DNA from: Actinokineospora terrae
GTDB lineage: Bacteria; Actinomycetota; Actinomycetes; Mycobacteriales; Pseudonocardiaceae
Length of the DNA stretch: 64,000 nucleotides
Assembly (NCBI RefSeq): GCF_900111175.1
Contig: NZ_FOGI01000006.1
Span: forward strand, 376,980-440,979
Reading direction: 5' to 3'
The notes under the pieces are model-generated. The model saw nothing but the letters and a program-made list of their open reading frames with translations, ran no database searches and was not told the DNA's origin. How positions within the stretch are numbered: position 1 is the first letter of the stretch; each line of letters starts with the position of its first letter. Below are positions 42,666 to 50,736 of this stretch, piece after piece. Made by a program: the position numbers and the translations under genes.

Positions 42666-43214
42666 GTGAGGCGGTCATGGTTGTTCGGGGTGGCGGCGGT
42701 CGCCGTCGCGGTGTTGGCAGGCTGCACCTCGCAAACGCCGGGGATGCCGACTGAGGTGCGGACCTGGCCCGCGACCCCCTCGGCCACCCCGCCCACGTCC
42801 TCTGGATCGAGTCCGGTGCCCTCGGCCTCGATCAAGGCGTGCTCGTTGCTGTCTGCCTCGGACATCAGGGCGCTCGCCATCTCGACCGAGGGTGAGGAGC
42901 AGGAGACCAAGACCAGGAGTTCCTGCCTGTGGCGTGTGGAGAAGCCGCTCGCCGCCGACAGCTACTCGATCGACGTGACCTTCTACAAGGAGCGCGCGGT
43001 CGGGGACCTCGTCACCGAGCACGAGAGAACGCCGGTTCAGGTAGGAGGGCGTAGAGGGGTCAAGGCCCTCGGTGACATGGACTCCGGCTGCATCGTCGCC
43101 CTGGAGGTCACGGCCAAGTCGCGGGTTGACGTGCGGGCCATCGGGCGGAACTCGGCCGCGTTGTGTGAGCCCGCGATGGCGGTGGCCGAAAAGGTCGAGG
43201 CCCGACTGCCCTGA
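42666..43214 (+). CDS. DUF3558 lipoprotein
   Basis: 182 residues. Lipoprotein signal MRRSWLFGVAAVAVAVLAGC (lipobox LAGC), a Thr/Ser/Pro-rich spacer, then a DUF3558-type domain starting at ACSLLSASDIRAL with a Cys pair (Cys in ACSLL and SSCLW) and ending with the helix AMAVAEKVEARL. Surface lipoprotein; role unknown. GTG start. Converges with the next gene. Confidence 0.8.
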   Translation: MRRSWLFGVAAVAVAVLAGCTSQTPGMPTEVRTWPATPSATPPTSSGSSPVPSASIKACSLLSASDIRALAISTEGEEQETKTRSSCLWRVEKPLAADSYSIDVTFYKERAVGDLVTEHERTPVQVGGRRGVKALGDMDSGCIVALEVTAKSRVDVRAIGRNSAALCEPAMAVAEKVEARLP

Positions 43215-43215
43215 T

Positions 43216-43479
43216 CTAGCGGGCGCTGCCCGTGGCCAGGCCGGTGGGGCTGGGGAGGGTCCAGCCTTCGAGGGAGAGGGCTTCGCGGGCGGTGCGGGGC
43301 ATGGGGATGGTGACCGGCTCCGGGGCGGGGAGCAGGAGGGCGGCGGCGAAGCCGAGCCAGATGGGGGCCAGGGTCAGGGGCCACCAGACCGATTCGGAGA
43401 GGGCCAGGTAGACGTCGACCGCCGCGGCTGTGGTCAGGATCGCGGCTAACGACCAGCGGACACGTCTCTTGCTCGCCAT
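43216..43479 (-). CDS. small membrane protein, unknown function
   Basis: 87 residues with two hydrophobic segments (about 8-27 and 32-52) after a basic start MASKRRVRW. The C-terminal third is polar. ATG 43479 has a strong GGAGG 6 bases upstream, which decides the start. On the opposite strand between the DUF3558 lipoprotein and hisH. Confidence 0.68.
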   Translation of the reverse strand: MASKRRVRWSLAAILTTAAAVDVYLALSESVWWPLTLAPIWLGFAAALLLPAPEPVTIPMPRTAREALSLEGWTLPSPTGLATGSAR

Positions 43480-43595
43480 GGGTGCCTCCATCCCCAGACC
43501 CACCATTCGACGAGGGGGTACCCGGCCGCGACGCCGCTCAATCGTCCGGGGATGTCACGGTTTTGTCACGGCCGGTGGCGACTACGCTGACCTGC

Positions 43596-44231
43596 GTGGC
43601 ATCAGTCGTCGTGTTGGATTATGGGTCTGGGAACCTCCGGTCGGCGGAGCGGGCGTTGCGCCGGGTGGGGGCGGATGTCGAGGTGACCGGGGACTTCAAG
43701 GCCGCCCTGGAGTGCGACGCGCTGGTGGTGCCCGGGGTGGGCGCATACGCGGCGTGCATGAAGGGGCTGCTGGCGGTCCGGGGTGAGCGGATCATCGGGC
43801 GCAGGCTCGCCGGTGGGCGGCCGGTGTTGGGGATCTGCGTGGGGATGCAGATCCTGTTCGGCTGCGGCATCGAGCACGGCGTGGAGACCGAGGGCTGCGC
43901 GGAGTGGCCCGGGGTGGTCGACCGGCTGGAGGCCGACGTCGTGCCGCACATGGGGTGGAACACGGTGCGCGCGCCGGAGAAGTCCGTGCTGTTCGAGGGG
44001 ATGGACGCGGACACGCGGTTCTACTTCGTGCACTCGTACGCCGCGCGCCGCTGGGAGCTCAACCCCGAGCCGCCGATGCCCGCGCCCCTGGTCACCTGGG
44101 CCACCCACGGTGACGACTTCGTTGCCGCGGCGGAGAACGGGCCGCTGTCGGCGACCCAGTTCCACCCCGAGAAGTCCGGCGACGCGGGCGCGCGGCTGCT
44201 GGAGAACTGGCTCAGGAACGCCACCGGTTAG
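43596..44231 (+). CDS. hisH: imidazole glycerol phosphate synthase, glutaminase subunit
   Basis: Class I glutamine amidotransferase of 211 residues supplying ammonia to HisF. Nucleophile Cys81 in GICVGMQILF and the His/Glu of QFHPEKSG complete the triad; LDYGSGNLRS is the typical N-terminus. GTG 43596. Upstream, GTCAC-N6-GTCAC at 43554-43569 resembles a GlnR-like direct repeat. Separated from hisB by an insertion, and from its partner hisF by another. Confidence 0.95.
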   Translation: MASVVVLDYGSGNLRSAERALRRVGADVEVTGDFKAALECDALVVPGVGAYAACMKGLLAVRGERIIGRRLAGGRPVLGICVGMQILFGCGIEHGVETEGCAEWPGVVDRLEADVVPHMGWNTVRAPEKSVLFEGMDADTRFYFVHSYAARRWELNPEPPMPAPLVTWATHGDDFVAAAENGPLSATQFHPEKSGDAGARLLENWLRNATG

Positions 44232-44240
44232 GCTGCCCGG

Positions 44241-44966
44241 GTGAGCTTCCAGTTGCTGCCCGCCGTCGACGTCGCCCACGGACAAGCCGTCCGCCTGACC
44301 CAGGGGGAGGCCGGGACCGAGACCCGGTACGGGTCGCCGCTCCAGGCCGCCCTCGCCTGGCAGGAGGGCGGCGCGGAGTGGGTGCACCTGGTGGACCTCG
44401 ACGCCGCGTTCGGGCGCGGTGACAACCGGGCGCTGGTGGCCGAGGTCGTGGGCACGCTGGACGTGAGGGTCGAGCTGTCCGGCGGGATCCGCGACGACGA
44501 CACCCTCGCCGCCGCCCTGGCCACCGGCTGCGCCCGGGTCAACCTCGGCACCGCCGCCCTGGAGAACCCGGAGTGGTGCGCCCGCGCGATCGCCGCGCAC
44601 GGGGACCGGATCGCCGTCGGCCTCGACGTCCGCATCACCGACGGCGCCCACCGCGTCGCCACCCGCGGCTGGACCAAGGACGGCGGCGACCTCTGGGAGG
44701 TCCTCACCCGCCTCGACCGCGACGGCTGCGCCCGCTACGTCGTCACCGACGTCGGCAAGGACGGCACCCTCCAGGGCCCGAACGTCGACCTCCTGCGCGA
44801 CGTGTGCGCCAAGACCGACGCCCCCGTGGTCGCCTCCGGCGGAGTGTCCAGTGTGGACGACCTGGTGGCATTGTCGAAGGTGTCCGGTGTGGAGGGTGCG
44901 ATCATCGGCAAGGCCCTCTACAACGGCAACTTCACCCTCCCCGAGGCGCTGGCGGCCGTCGCCTGA
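44241..44966 (+). CDS. priA: bifunctional phosphoribosyl isomerase A (HisA/TrpF)
   Basis: (beta/alpha)8 barrel of 241 residues. In actinobacteria this enzyme isomerises both ProFAR (histidine) and phosphoribosylanthranilate (tryptophan). General acid/base candidates Asp10 (PAVDVAHGQAVRL) and Asp170 (VVTDVGKDGT) are in place. The trp genes downstream have no trpF, consistent with the dual role. Starts 9 bases after hisH. Confidence 0.93.
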   Translation: MSFQLLPAVDVAHGQAVRLTQGEAGTETRYGSPLQAALAWQEGGAEWVHLVDLDAAFGRGDNRALVAEVVGTLDVRVELSGGIRDDDTLAAALATGCARVNLGTAALENPEWCARAIAAHGDRIAVGLDVRITDGAHRVATRGWTKDGGDLWEVLTRLDRDGCARYVVTDVGKDGTLQGPNVDLLRDVCAKTDAPVVASGGVSSVDDLVALSKVSGVEGAIIGKALYNGNFTLPEALAAVA

Positions 44967-45166
44967 CCTGGCGCTCCCGGCGAGCTCGCCGCGGCGGATT
45001 CCGAGATGACCCGCGTCGCCGCAAGATCAAACCGGGCTGAGCAGCCCCCGATGTACAGCTCACCGGGGGTGGTCGACAGCACGGGGCGAGCGGCGGGAGT
45101 GCCTGTGGACAACTCCCGTGGTGGAGCCTGCTCGCGGCCGCGCTCCCGGATGTTCCCTTTCTGGGG

Positions 45167-45556
45167 TCAGGCCGGAGGGGAATCCTGGCTGATGGCGACG
45201 CCGATGGTGCCTTTGGCGCCTCGGCGGAGGCGGCTGCCGCCGATGGTGAGTCGGCCCAGGATGCCGTACTTGCGCTGGATGAGGCGGCGGACGTGGTCGG
45301 AGGTGGGGTCGTCCAGCAGCCGGGCCCTGGCTGCTGTCGACTCGCCGAGGGGGTTGCCGCGCAGGTCGCACGGGCCGACCTCGACGCGGGGGTCGCGGCG
45401 GAGGCGTTTGACCTTCCCCGAGTCGCGGACCGTCCAGAAAACCAGGTCGGTGCCGTCGACGGCGACCCAGACCGGGGTGGCGACCGGGGTGCCGTCCCGC
45501 TTGAACGTGGTCACCAGCAGGTACTTGCCCTCGCCAAGGGCGGTCCACGCGTCCAT
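45167..45556 (-). CDS. PPOX-class F420/FMN-dependent split-barrel protein
   Basis: 129 residues with the split beta-barrel flavin fold: WTALGEGKYLLVTTFKRDGTPVATPVWVAVDGTDLVFWT, then KVKRLRRDPRVEVGPCDLRG. The pattern fits the F420-binding FDOR-B / PPOX class of actinobacteria. Electron acceptor and substrate unknown. The downstream gap towards priA contains TGTGGACAA (45104-45112), the complement of a DnaA-type 9-mer. Confidence 0.85.
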   Translation of the reverse strand: MDAWTALGEGKYLLVTTFKRDGTPVATPVWVAVDGTDLVFWTVRDSGKVKRLRRDPRVEVGPCDLRGNPLGESTAARARLLDDPTSDHVRRLIQRKYGILGRLTIGGSRLRRGAKGTIGVAISQDSPPA

Positions 45557-45694
45557 CCGGCCAGGCTAGGCCCTGCCGATTCCTCCCACCACTGCGCCTA
45601 TTCCTCCCACCGCCCACCCCCACGTCCCCACCCGGCATCGTTCCCGGCATCGCTGGGCGGGCGTGGCGAGTGGGCGCGACCAGTGCGGCGGGGG
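45557..45694. other. spacer with short direct repeats
   Basis: ATTCCTCCCACC occurs at 45579-45590 and 45600-45611, and GGCATCGTTCCC/GGCATCGCTGGG follow. No gene. Strongly pyrimidine-biased plus strand. Confidence 0.5.
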
Positions 45695-46171
45695 TCAGCC
45701 CAGGGTCGCCAGGAGTTCGCCGAGGCGGTCGTAGGAGTCGCGCACCCCGTGCTCCATGCCGCTGGCCAGGAACTCGTCGCGGCTCGCGACCGAGAAGCCG
45801 ACGCTGATCGAGTGCACCGTGGTCTTGCCGTCGACCTCGGTGAAGCCGATCCGCTCCAGGGCCACCTGCCCCGGCGCGCCCTCGAACTCGAAGGTCTGCA
45901 CGATGCCGTCGTCGAGCGACGGGGTGCCGTGGAAGGTGCCGCGGAAGTGGTACTCGCCGCCCTCGGGGTCGAGGTGGGTGTAGCGGTAGCCGCCCCCGTG
46001 GCGGGCGTCCCAGTGGTCGACCTTCATGGTCAGCCTGCGCGGCCCGAGCCACCTGGCCACCAGGTCCGGGTCGGTGAACGCGCGGAACACCAGGTCCGCG
46101 GGCGCGTCGAACTCGCGGGTGATCTCGATGTAGGGGCTGCCGGGCTCGGCGGTGATGACGGTCTCGCTCAT
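45695..46171 (-). CDS. SRPBCC protein of the AHSA1 type
   Basis: 158 residues, START-like fold. The N-terminal pattern YIEITREFDAPADLVFRAFTDPDLVARWLGP and KTTVHSISVGFSVASRDEFLASGMEHGVRDSYDRLGELLA is typical of the Aha1-homologue (AHSA1) group found next to ArsR regulators. It probably binds a hydrophobic small molecule. Overlaps the ArsR gene by 4 bases (ATGA). Confidence 0.9.
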   Translation of the reverse strand: MSETVITAEPGSPYIEITREFDAPADLVFRAFTDPDLVARWLGPRRLTMKVDHWDARHGGGYRYTHLDPEGGEYHFRGTFHGTPSLDDGIVQTFEFEGAPGQVALERIGFTEVDGKTTVHSISVGFSVASRDEFLASGMEHGVRDSYDRLGELLATLG

Positions 46172-46497
46172 CGGTCCTTCTCCTGTAGTTCGGTCAGCAG
46201 GTCGTCGAGGCGGTCGTGGCTCTCCAGCCAGTACGCGCGGTAGTCGCCCAGCCAGTCGCGGGCCGCGCGCAGCGGCTCGGCCCGCAGGTGGCTCAACCGG
46301 GCGGTGGCCCGCCGGGTCCGGGTGATCAGGCCCGCCTGCTCCAGCACCTTGAGGTGCTTGGACACCGCGGGCTGCGACATCGCGAACGGCTCGGCCAGTT
46401 CGGCCACCGTCGCCTCGCCGTCGCGCAACCGCGCCAGGATCGCCCGGCGGGTCGGGTCGGCGAGTGCGGCGAAGACCGCGCTGAGCTGGTCCACCAC
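46168..46497 (-). CDS. ArsR-family transcriptional regulator
   Basis: 109 residues. Winged helix with LADPTRRAILARLRDGEATVAELAEPFAMSQPAVSKHLKVLEQAGLITRTRR; no metal-binding Cys pair, so not a classical metal sensor. ArsR genes fused in an operon with AHSA1 proteins are common and usually autoregulated. GTG 46497 (or 46494) follows GAGAGGGAG. The AT-richer stretch 46505-46550 upstream should hold its promoter. Confidence 0.9.
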   Translation of the reverse strand: MVDQLSAVFAALADPTRRAILARLRDGEATVAELAEPFAMSQPAVSKHLKVLEQAGLITRTRRATARLSHLRAEPLRAARDWLGDYRAYWLESHDRLDDLLTELQEKDR

Positions 46498-46640
46498 GTC
46501 TCCCTCTCCATAACCAGTTTGTTCTGAAACCAACGAGTTAAGAATGTAGGCCAGGCGGTCGGGAGTCAAGGGCGAGTTCCGATGATGTTCACCCCGCAGG
46601 TGGGTGTGACACTTACCTTGCCGGTGTATCACTGACAGGC

Positions 46641-48296
46641 GTGACTCCCATTGAGCCCACCACCACACCCTCCTCCCCGAACCGCCGCGTCTTCCTCAAG
46701 TCCTCCGCGATCGCGGGCGGCGCCCTGCTCATCCCCGCCACCCTCGCCGGAACCGCCTCGGCCGCCGCCGTCCCGCAGTTCGCGCACGGTGTCGCCTCCG
46801 GTGACCCGCTGCCCGACGGCGTCCTGCTCTGGACCCGCGTCACCCCCACCCCCGAGTCGACCCCCGGCTCCGGCGCGGGCCCGACCGTCGAGGTCCGCTG
46901 GGAGGTCGCCACCGACGCCGGGTTCGCCGCCGTCGTCTCCTCCGGCGCCGTCACCACCGGCCCCGACCGCGACCACACCATCAAGGTCGCCGCCGCGGGT
47001 CTGGCCCCCGCGACCGCGTACTACTTCCGCTTCACCCTCGACGGCGTCCGCTCCGGCACCGGCCGCACCCGCACCGCCCCGGCCACCAACGCCGACGTCA
47101 GCAAACTGCGGCTGGGCCTGGTTTCCTGCTCGAACTGGCAGGCGGGCTACTTCTCCGCCTACCGCCACCTCGCCGCGCGCAGCGACCTCGACGGCGTCCT
47201 GCACGTCGGCGACTACCTGTACGAGTACCAGGCGGGCGGCTACGGTGCCCGCGGCGTCACGATCCGCCCGCACGTCCCGGCGAACGAGATGCTGACCCTC
47301 TCGGACTACCGCCGCCGCCACGCCCAGTACAAGACCGACCCGGACCTGCAGGCCCTGCACGCGGCCCAGCCGTGGTTCATCACCTGGGACGACCACGAGT
47401 ACGCCAACGACACCTGGTCCGGCGGCGCCGAGAACCACCAGCCCGGCGAGGGCGACTGGTCGGCCCGCAAGGCCGCCGCCCGGCAGGCCTACTTCGAGTG
47501 GATGCCGGTCCGCCAGGGCGCGGGCGGCGAGATCTACCGCCGGTTCCGCTGGGGCCGCCTCGCCGAACTGTCCCTCTTGGACCTGCGCAGCTACCGCTCC
47601 AAGCAGACCACTCCGTCCTCCGGCGACCCGGGCGACCCCAACCGCACCATCACCGGCGACCCGCAGATGGCCTGGCTCAAGAACGGCCTGTCGGGCACCG
47701 ACGCCAAGTGGAAGCTCGTCGGCAACTCGGTGATGATCACGCCGATCTCGCTGGGCACCGTCGAGTCGAAGTTCCTGGAGTCACTGGGTTCCCTGCTCGG
47801 CCTGCCCATCGGCAGCGTCGCGGCCAACGCCGACGCCTGGGACGGTTACACCGCCGACCGCCAGGAGCTGCTCGGGCACCTGCGCGACAACCGGGTCAAG
47901 AACACCGTGTTCCTCACCGGCGACATCCACTCCTCGTGGGGCGCCGAGGTGCCGATCGACCGGTCGAGCTACTGGTGGAACGGCAACTCCGTGGCCACCG
48001 AGTTCGTCACGACCTCGGTCACCAGCGACAACATCGACGACCTGCTCAAGGTCGCCCCGCGCACCCTCTCGGTCGCCGCCGAGGCCGCGCTGCACGTGGG
48101 CAACCTGCACGTGCGCTACGTCGAGCTGGACTCGCACGGGTACTCCGTCGTGGACGTGAACCCGCAGCGCGTCCAGACCGACTGGTACTACGTGGCCGAC
48201 CGGCTCAGCCCGACCTCGACCGCGAGCCACGCCAAGTCGTTGGCCACCGCGGACGGCACGCAGAAGGTCAAGGCGGTCTCCGGACCCGTCGCCTAG
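46641..48296 (+). CDS. phoD: secreted alkaline phosphatase D
   Basis: PhoD-family phosphodiesterase/phosphatase exported by the Tat pathway; 551 residues. The signal has the twin arginine NRRVFLKSS (residues 14-22), a hydrophobic stretch and an AAA-type cleavage site near 40. Then the Fibronectin-like PhoD_N domain (HGVASGDPLPDGVLLWTRV) and the metallophosphatase domain with HVGDYLYEY, TWDDHEYANDTW, LTGDIHSSW. A single PHO-box-like 11-mer GTTCACCCCGC lies at 46587-46597, which hints at PhoP control but is only one repeat unit. Confidence 0.95.
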   Translation: MTPIEPTTTPSSPNRRVFLKSSAIAGGALLIPATLAGTASAAAVPQFAHGVASGDPLPDGVLLWTRVTPTPESTPGSGAGPTVEVRWEVATDAGFAAVVSSGAVTTGPDRDHTIKVAAAGLAPATAYYFRFTLDGVRSGTGRTRTAPATNADVSKLRLGLVSCSNWQAGYFSAYRHLAARSDLDGVLHVGDYLYEYQAGGYGARGVTIRPHVPANEMLTLSDYRRRHAQYKTDPDLQALHAAQPWFITWDDHEYANDTWSGGAENHQPGEGDWSARKAAARQAYFEWMPVRQGAGGEIYRRFRWGRLAELSLLDLRSYRSKQTTPSSGDPGDPNRTITGDPQMAWLKNGLSGTDAKWKLVGNSVMITPISLGTVESKFLESLGSLLGLPIGSVAANADAWDGYTADRQELLGHLRDNRVKNTVFLTGDIHSSWGAEVPIDRSSYWWNGNSVATEFVTTSVTSDNIDDLLKVAPRTLSVAAEAALHVGNLHVRYVELDSHGYSVVDVNPQRVQTDWYYVADRLSPTSTASHAKSLATADGTQKVKAVSGPVA

Positions 48297-48315
48297 GTCT
48301 CGGTTCCAGGTCAGG

Positions 48316-48346
48316 GGTGCCGCCCGTTCACGCCGCGGGCGGCACC
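48316..48346. terminator. bidirectional hairpin after phoD
   Basis: GGTGCCGCCCG (48316-48326) and its exact complement CGGGCGGCACC (48336-48346) with a 9-base loop. It starts 19 bases after the phoD stop and overlaps the last codons of the convergent lipoprotein gene. Confidence 0.7.
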
Positions 48347-49281
48347 ACCGGCCAGACCTGCTCGGCGAGCTGCGTGACCTGCCCGCAAGCCGCCGCCATG
48401 TCGGGGTTTCCCTTGAGCGTCAAGGCAAGCGAGGCCTGTTCGACCTGACCATCGGACACCGGCGCCTTGGGTCCGTTGGTCATCAGCACACAGGTCGCGT
48501 CCCGGCCGCCGGGCGCTTCCAGCTTCAGGTTCGGCCTGCCCGCGACGGTGACGACGGGCAGGTGGCCGTTCCACAACGGGTCCGTCCGGCCGAAAGTCAG
48601 GCGCACGGTGTTGCCCGCGGGGTCGTTCCACTCGCAGGTGTGCTTGGCGGGCCAGTCTTTCCGCGTCGGGAACGCCGCGAGCGCCGCGGCCGGGGTGACC
48701 TGGCAAGGGTCCATCGCGGCCATCGAGCCGGGCGGGAACGTGTGGTGCTCGACCGACTTCGGCTTCTTCTTCAAGCGCTCCAGGATCTTCTCGAAGCCCG
48801 TGCCGACCTGCGGGCACACCGCGGAGGCATGTCCTTCCCCGGACAGCATCACGTGCACCGACAGCGCCGTGCCGTCGCCCAGGTGCAGGAGCCTGCCGCA
48901 GGGCGCCATGGGGCCGGCGTAGATGGAGGTCGAGAACCCGTCCTTGAGCTCGGGGTTGGACACCGCCTGGAACGTGTCCAACCTGCCGACCGACCCGATC
49001 GAGACGATCTGCGACCCGTTCACCGCGGGCAGCGACACCGGGCACTCGTCCCACGAACCGGACTGGATGACCTTGCCACCGCCGAAGTCGGACGGCTCGA
49101 ACAGCGAGCACGGGTCCAGGGTGCTCAGATCACCCAGGACCTTCTTGACGTCCACCGGCGCGGGCTTGTAGCTGGGCACCGGTTTGGCGCGGTTCAGCGG
49201 TGGCGCGACCACCTGCGTGCACCCCGATACCGCCAGTACCGCGACGCCGAACACGGCTAATCGAACCAGACCACGCATCAA
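48328..49281 (-). CDS. lipoprotein with two DUF3558-like domains
   Basis: 317 residues. Lipoprotein signal with lipobox VSGC (Cys21). The mature part looks duplicated: a first domain from LDPCSLFEPSDFGGG (about 54) to about 165 and a second from MDPCQVTPAAALAAFPT (about 190) to the end, each opening with xDPC and containing further Cys (SWDECPV; KHTCEWND). This doubles the usual DUF3558 build. It lies 48 bases downstream of the protease homologue on the same strand and is probably in its operon. Confidence 0.75.
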   Translation of the reverse strand: MMRGLVRLAVFGVAVLAVSGCTQVVAPPLNRAKPVPSYKPAPVDVKKVLGDLSTLDPCSLFEPSDFGGGKVIQSGSWDECPVSLPAVNGSQIVSIGSVGRLDTFQAVSNPELKDGFSTSIYAGPMAPCGRLLHLGDGTALSVHVMLSGEGHASAVCPQVGTGFEKILERLKKKPKSVEHHTFPPGSMAAMDPCQVTPAAALAAFPTRKDWPAKHTCEWNDPAGNTVRLTFGRTDPLWNGHLPVVTVAGRPNLKLEAPGGRDATCVLMTNGPKAPVSDGQVEQASLALTLKGNPDMAAACGQVTQLAEQVWPVVPPAA

Positions 49282-49329
49282 CGCCCCCGAGACGCTCTCG
49301 TGTTTCCACTGGGGACGGATCGTAGGCGA

Positions 49330-49911
49330 TCACCCGGTGTAGAGGACCAGACCATGGGTGTTGAGCACCGGGCGGATCGGCACGAAGTAGCTCGTGCCGC
49401 CCGAGGAGCAGTTCCCCGAGCCGCCGATGAGCACGCCCTGCGCCTGCTTGCCCGCCAGGACCGGCCCACCGGGATCGCCCGGCTCCAGGCAGATGCTGGT
49501 CCTGGACAGACCGGAGATCGGGCCGCCGGGGAAGTTCACGGTCTGGTTCTTGGCCTGCAGCGTCCCGCACCGCCAGCCGGTGGCCGGGCCGTATCGGCAC
49601 ACGGTCGCGCCGATCGCGGCCTCGGTCGTGCCCGCGACGACGGCCGTCGTGCCGGGACCGGTGCGCACCAACGGGGTGGACGTCGAGTCCGCGGGCGCGG
49701 TGACGGCGGTGACCGGTGTGCTCGCGCCCGTGCACGCCCCGGTGGTGATGATCTTGCGGACGCCCGCCGCGGTGTGGGCGTTGAAGCCGATCACGCACAA
49801 CCTGCCGTTGATGGTGACCCGGTCTCCGCCGACGAGGACCTGCCCCGCCGCCGCGGTGGGAGCGGTGAGCACGCACAGCGCCAGGGCGCACAGAGTTGCC
49901 AGGAACCTCAT
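49330..49911 (-). CDS. secreted S1A (streptogrisin-like) serine protease homologue with no catalytic triad
   Basis: 193 residues: signal peptide 1-22 (MRFLATLCALALCVLTAPTAAA), then a chymotrypsin-fold domain aligned by eye to streptogrisin A: RLCVIGFNA for RCSLGFN, ITTGACTG for LTAGHCTN, CLEPGDPGGPVLAG for CAEPGDSGGSLFAG, GGSGNCSSGGTSY for GGSGNCRTGGTTF. The catalytic His is Ala59, the Asp position is Ser78 by this alignment, and the Ser is Pro147. The disulfide cysteines are kept (39/60, 105/115, 141/168). There is no propeptide, consistent with no self-processing. A conserved-fold pseudoenzyme, perhaps a binder or inhibitor decoy; role unknown. ATG 49911. Confidence 0.85.
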   Translation of the reverse strand: MRFLATLCALALCVLTAPTAAAGQVLVGGDRVTINGRLCVIGFNAHTAAGVRKIITTGACTGASTPVTAVTAPADSTSTPLVRTGPGTTAVVAGTTEAAIGATVCRYGPATGWRCGTLQAKNQTVNFPGGPISGLSRTSICLEPGDPGGPVLAGKQAQGVLIGGSGNCSSGGTSYFVPIRPVLNTHGLVLYTG

Positions 49912-50001
49912 CGCAGCCGCCTTCCCCGAAAGGACAAGCCCTGACGGTAAGAGGCGGACCGGACACACCGGAAGCCGCTGATCGGCCTATGCGGTTCCCG
50001 T

Positions 50002-50736
50002 TCAGTCCGTCCTACGGCGCAACGTGCCCGCCCCGAGCGCGAGCGCGGCGACAACGCACCCGACCACCACGACCAGGTCGAGCACCAGCGCGGTATCGAC
50101 GTCCGCTGACGTGGTGACCCTCGTCAGCGCGTCCACCGCGTACGACAGCGGCATCACGTCGGACAGCCAGTTCAGCAGCCAGCCCATGCGGTCCCTCGGT
50201 TGCAACAGCCCGCACAGCAGGAACTGCGGCAGCACGAACAGCGGCATGAACTGGATCGCCTGGAACTCGCTGGTCGCGAACGCGCTCACGAACAGGCCCA
50301 GTGCCATGCCCAGCACCGCGTCCAGCACGGCGATCAGCAGCAGTGTCCACACCGAACCGACCACGTCCAACCCCAGCCACAGCACGCTCACCGTGGTCGC
50401 GATGCCGACTTGGACGACGGCGATTGCACCGAAGGCGATGGCGTAGCCCAGGATCAGGTCGAGCTTGCCCATCGGCATGGTCATCAGGCGCTCGAGCGTC
50501 GCGGTCGTGCGTTCGCGCAACGTGGTCACCGAGGCGACCAGGAACATGATGACGAACGGGAACACGCCGAGCAGGGCGGGCGCGGTGCGGCTGAACGCGT
50601 GCTCGTCGTTGAACACGAAGCGCAGCAGCGTCATCAGCAGGGTGGGCACCAGCAGCAGCATCACCACCGTGCGCGGGTCGTGGCGGAGCTGGGTCAGGAC
50701 GCGGCGGGTGGTGGCCGCGGTGATCGTCGCGTTCAC
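50002..50736 (-). CDS. ABC-2 type transporter permease
   Basis: 244 residues with six hydrophobic segments, the ABC-2 membrane family (LRHDPRTVVMLLLVPTLLMTLLRFVF; PMGKLDLILGYAIAFGAIAVVQV; PLFVLPQFLLCGLLQPRDRMGWLLNWLSDVMPLSYAVDAL). The GTG at 50736 overlaps the stop of the ATPase gene (GTGA), so the pair is co-translated. Likely a drug, lipid or polyketide exporter; substrate not evident. Confidence 0.92.
   Translation of the reverse strand: MNATITAATTRRVLTQLRHDPRTVVMLLLVPTLLMTLLRFVFNDEHAFSRTAPALLGVFPFVIMFLVASVTTLRERTTATLERLMTMPMGKLDLILGYAIAFGAIAVVQVGIATTVSVLWLGLDVVGSVWTLLLIAVLDAVLGMALGLFVSAFATSEFQAIQFMPLFVLPQFLLCGLLQPRDRMGWLLNWLSDVMPLSYAVDALTRVTTSADVDTALVLDLVVVVGCVVAALALGAGTLRRRTD

Noticed and set aside
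46587..46597. PHO box before phoD
   Set aside because: Only one 11-bp unit fits; PhoP sites need at least two tandem units, and the next 11 bases do not match.
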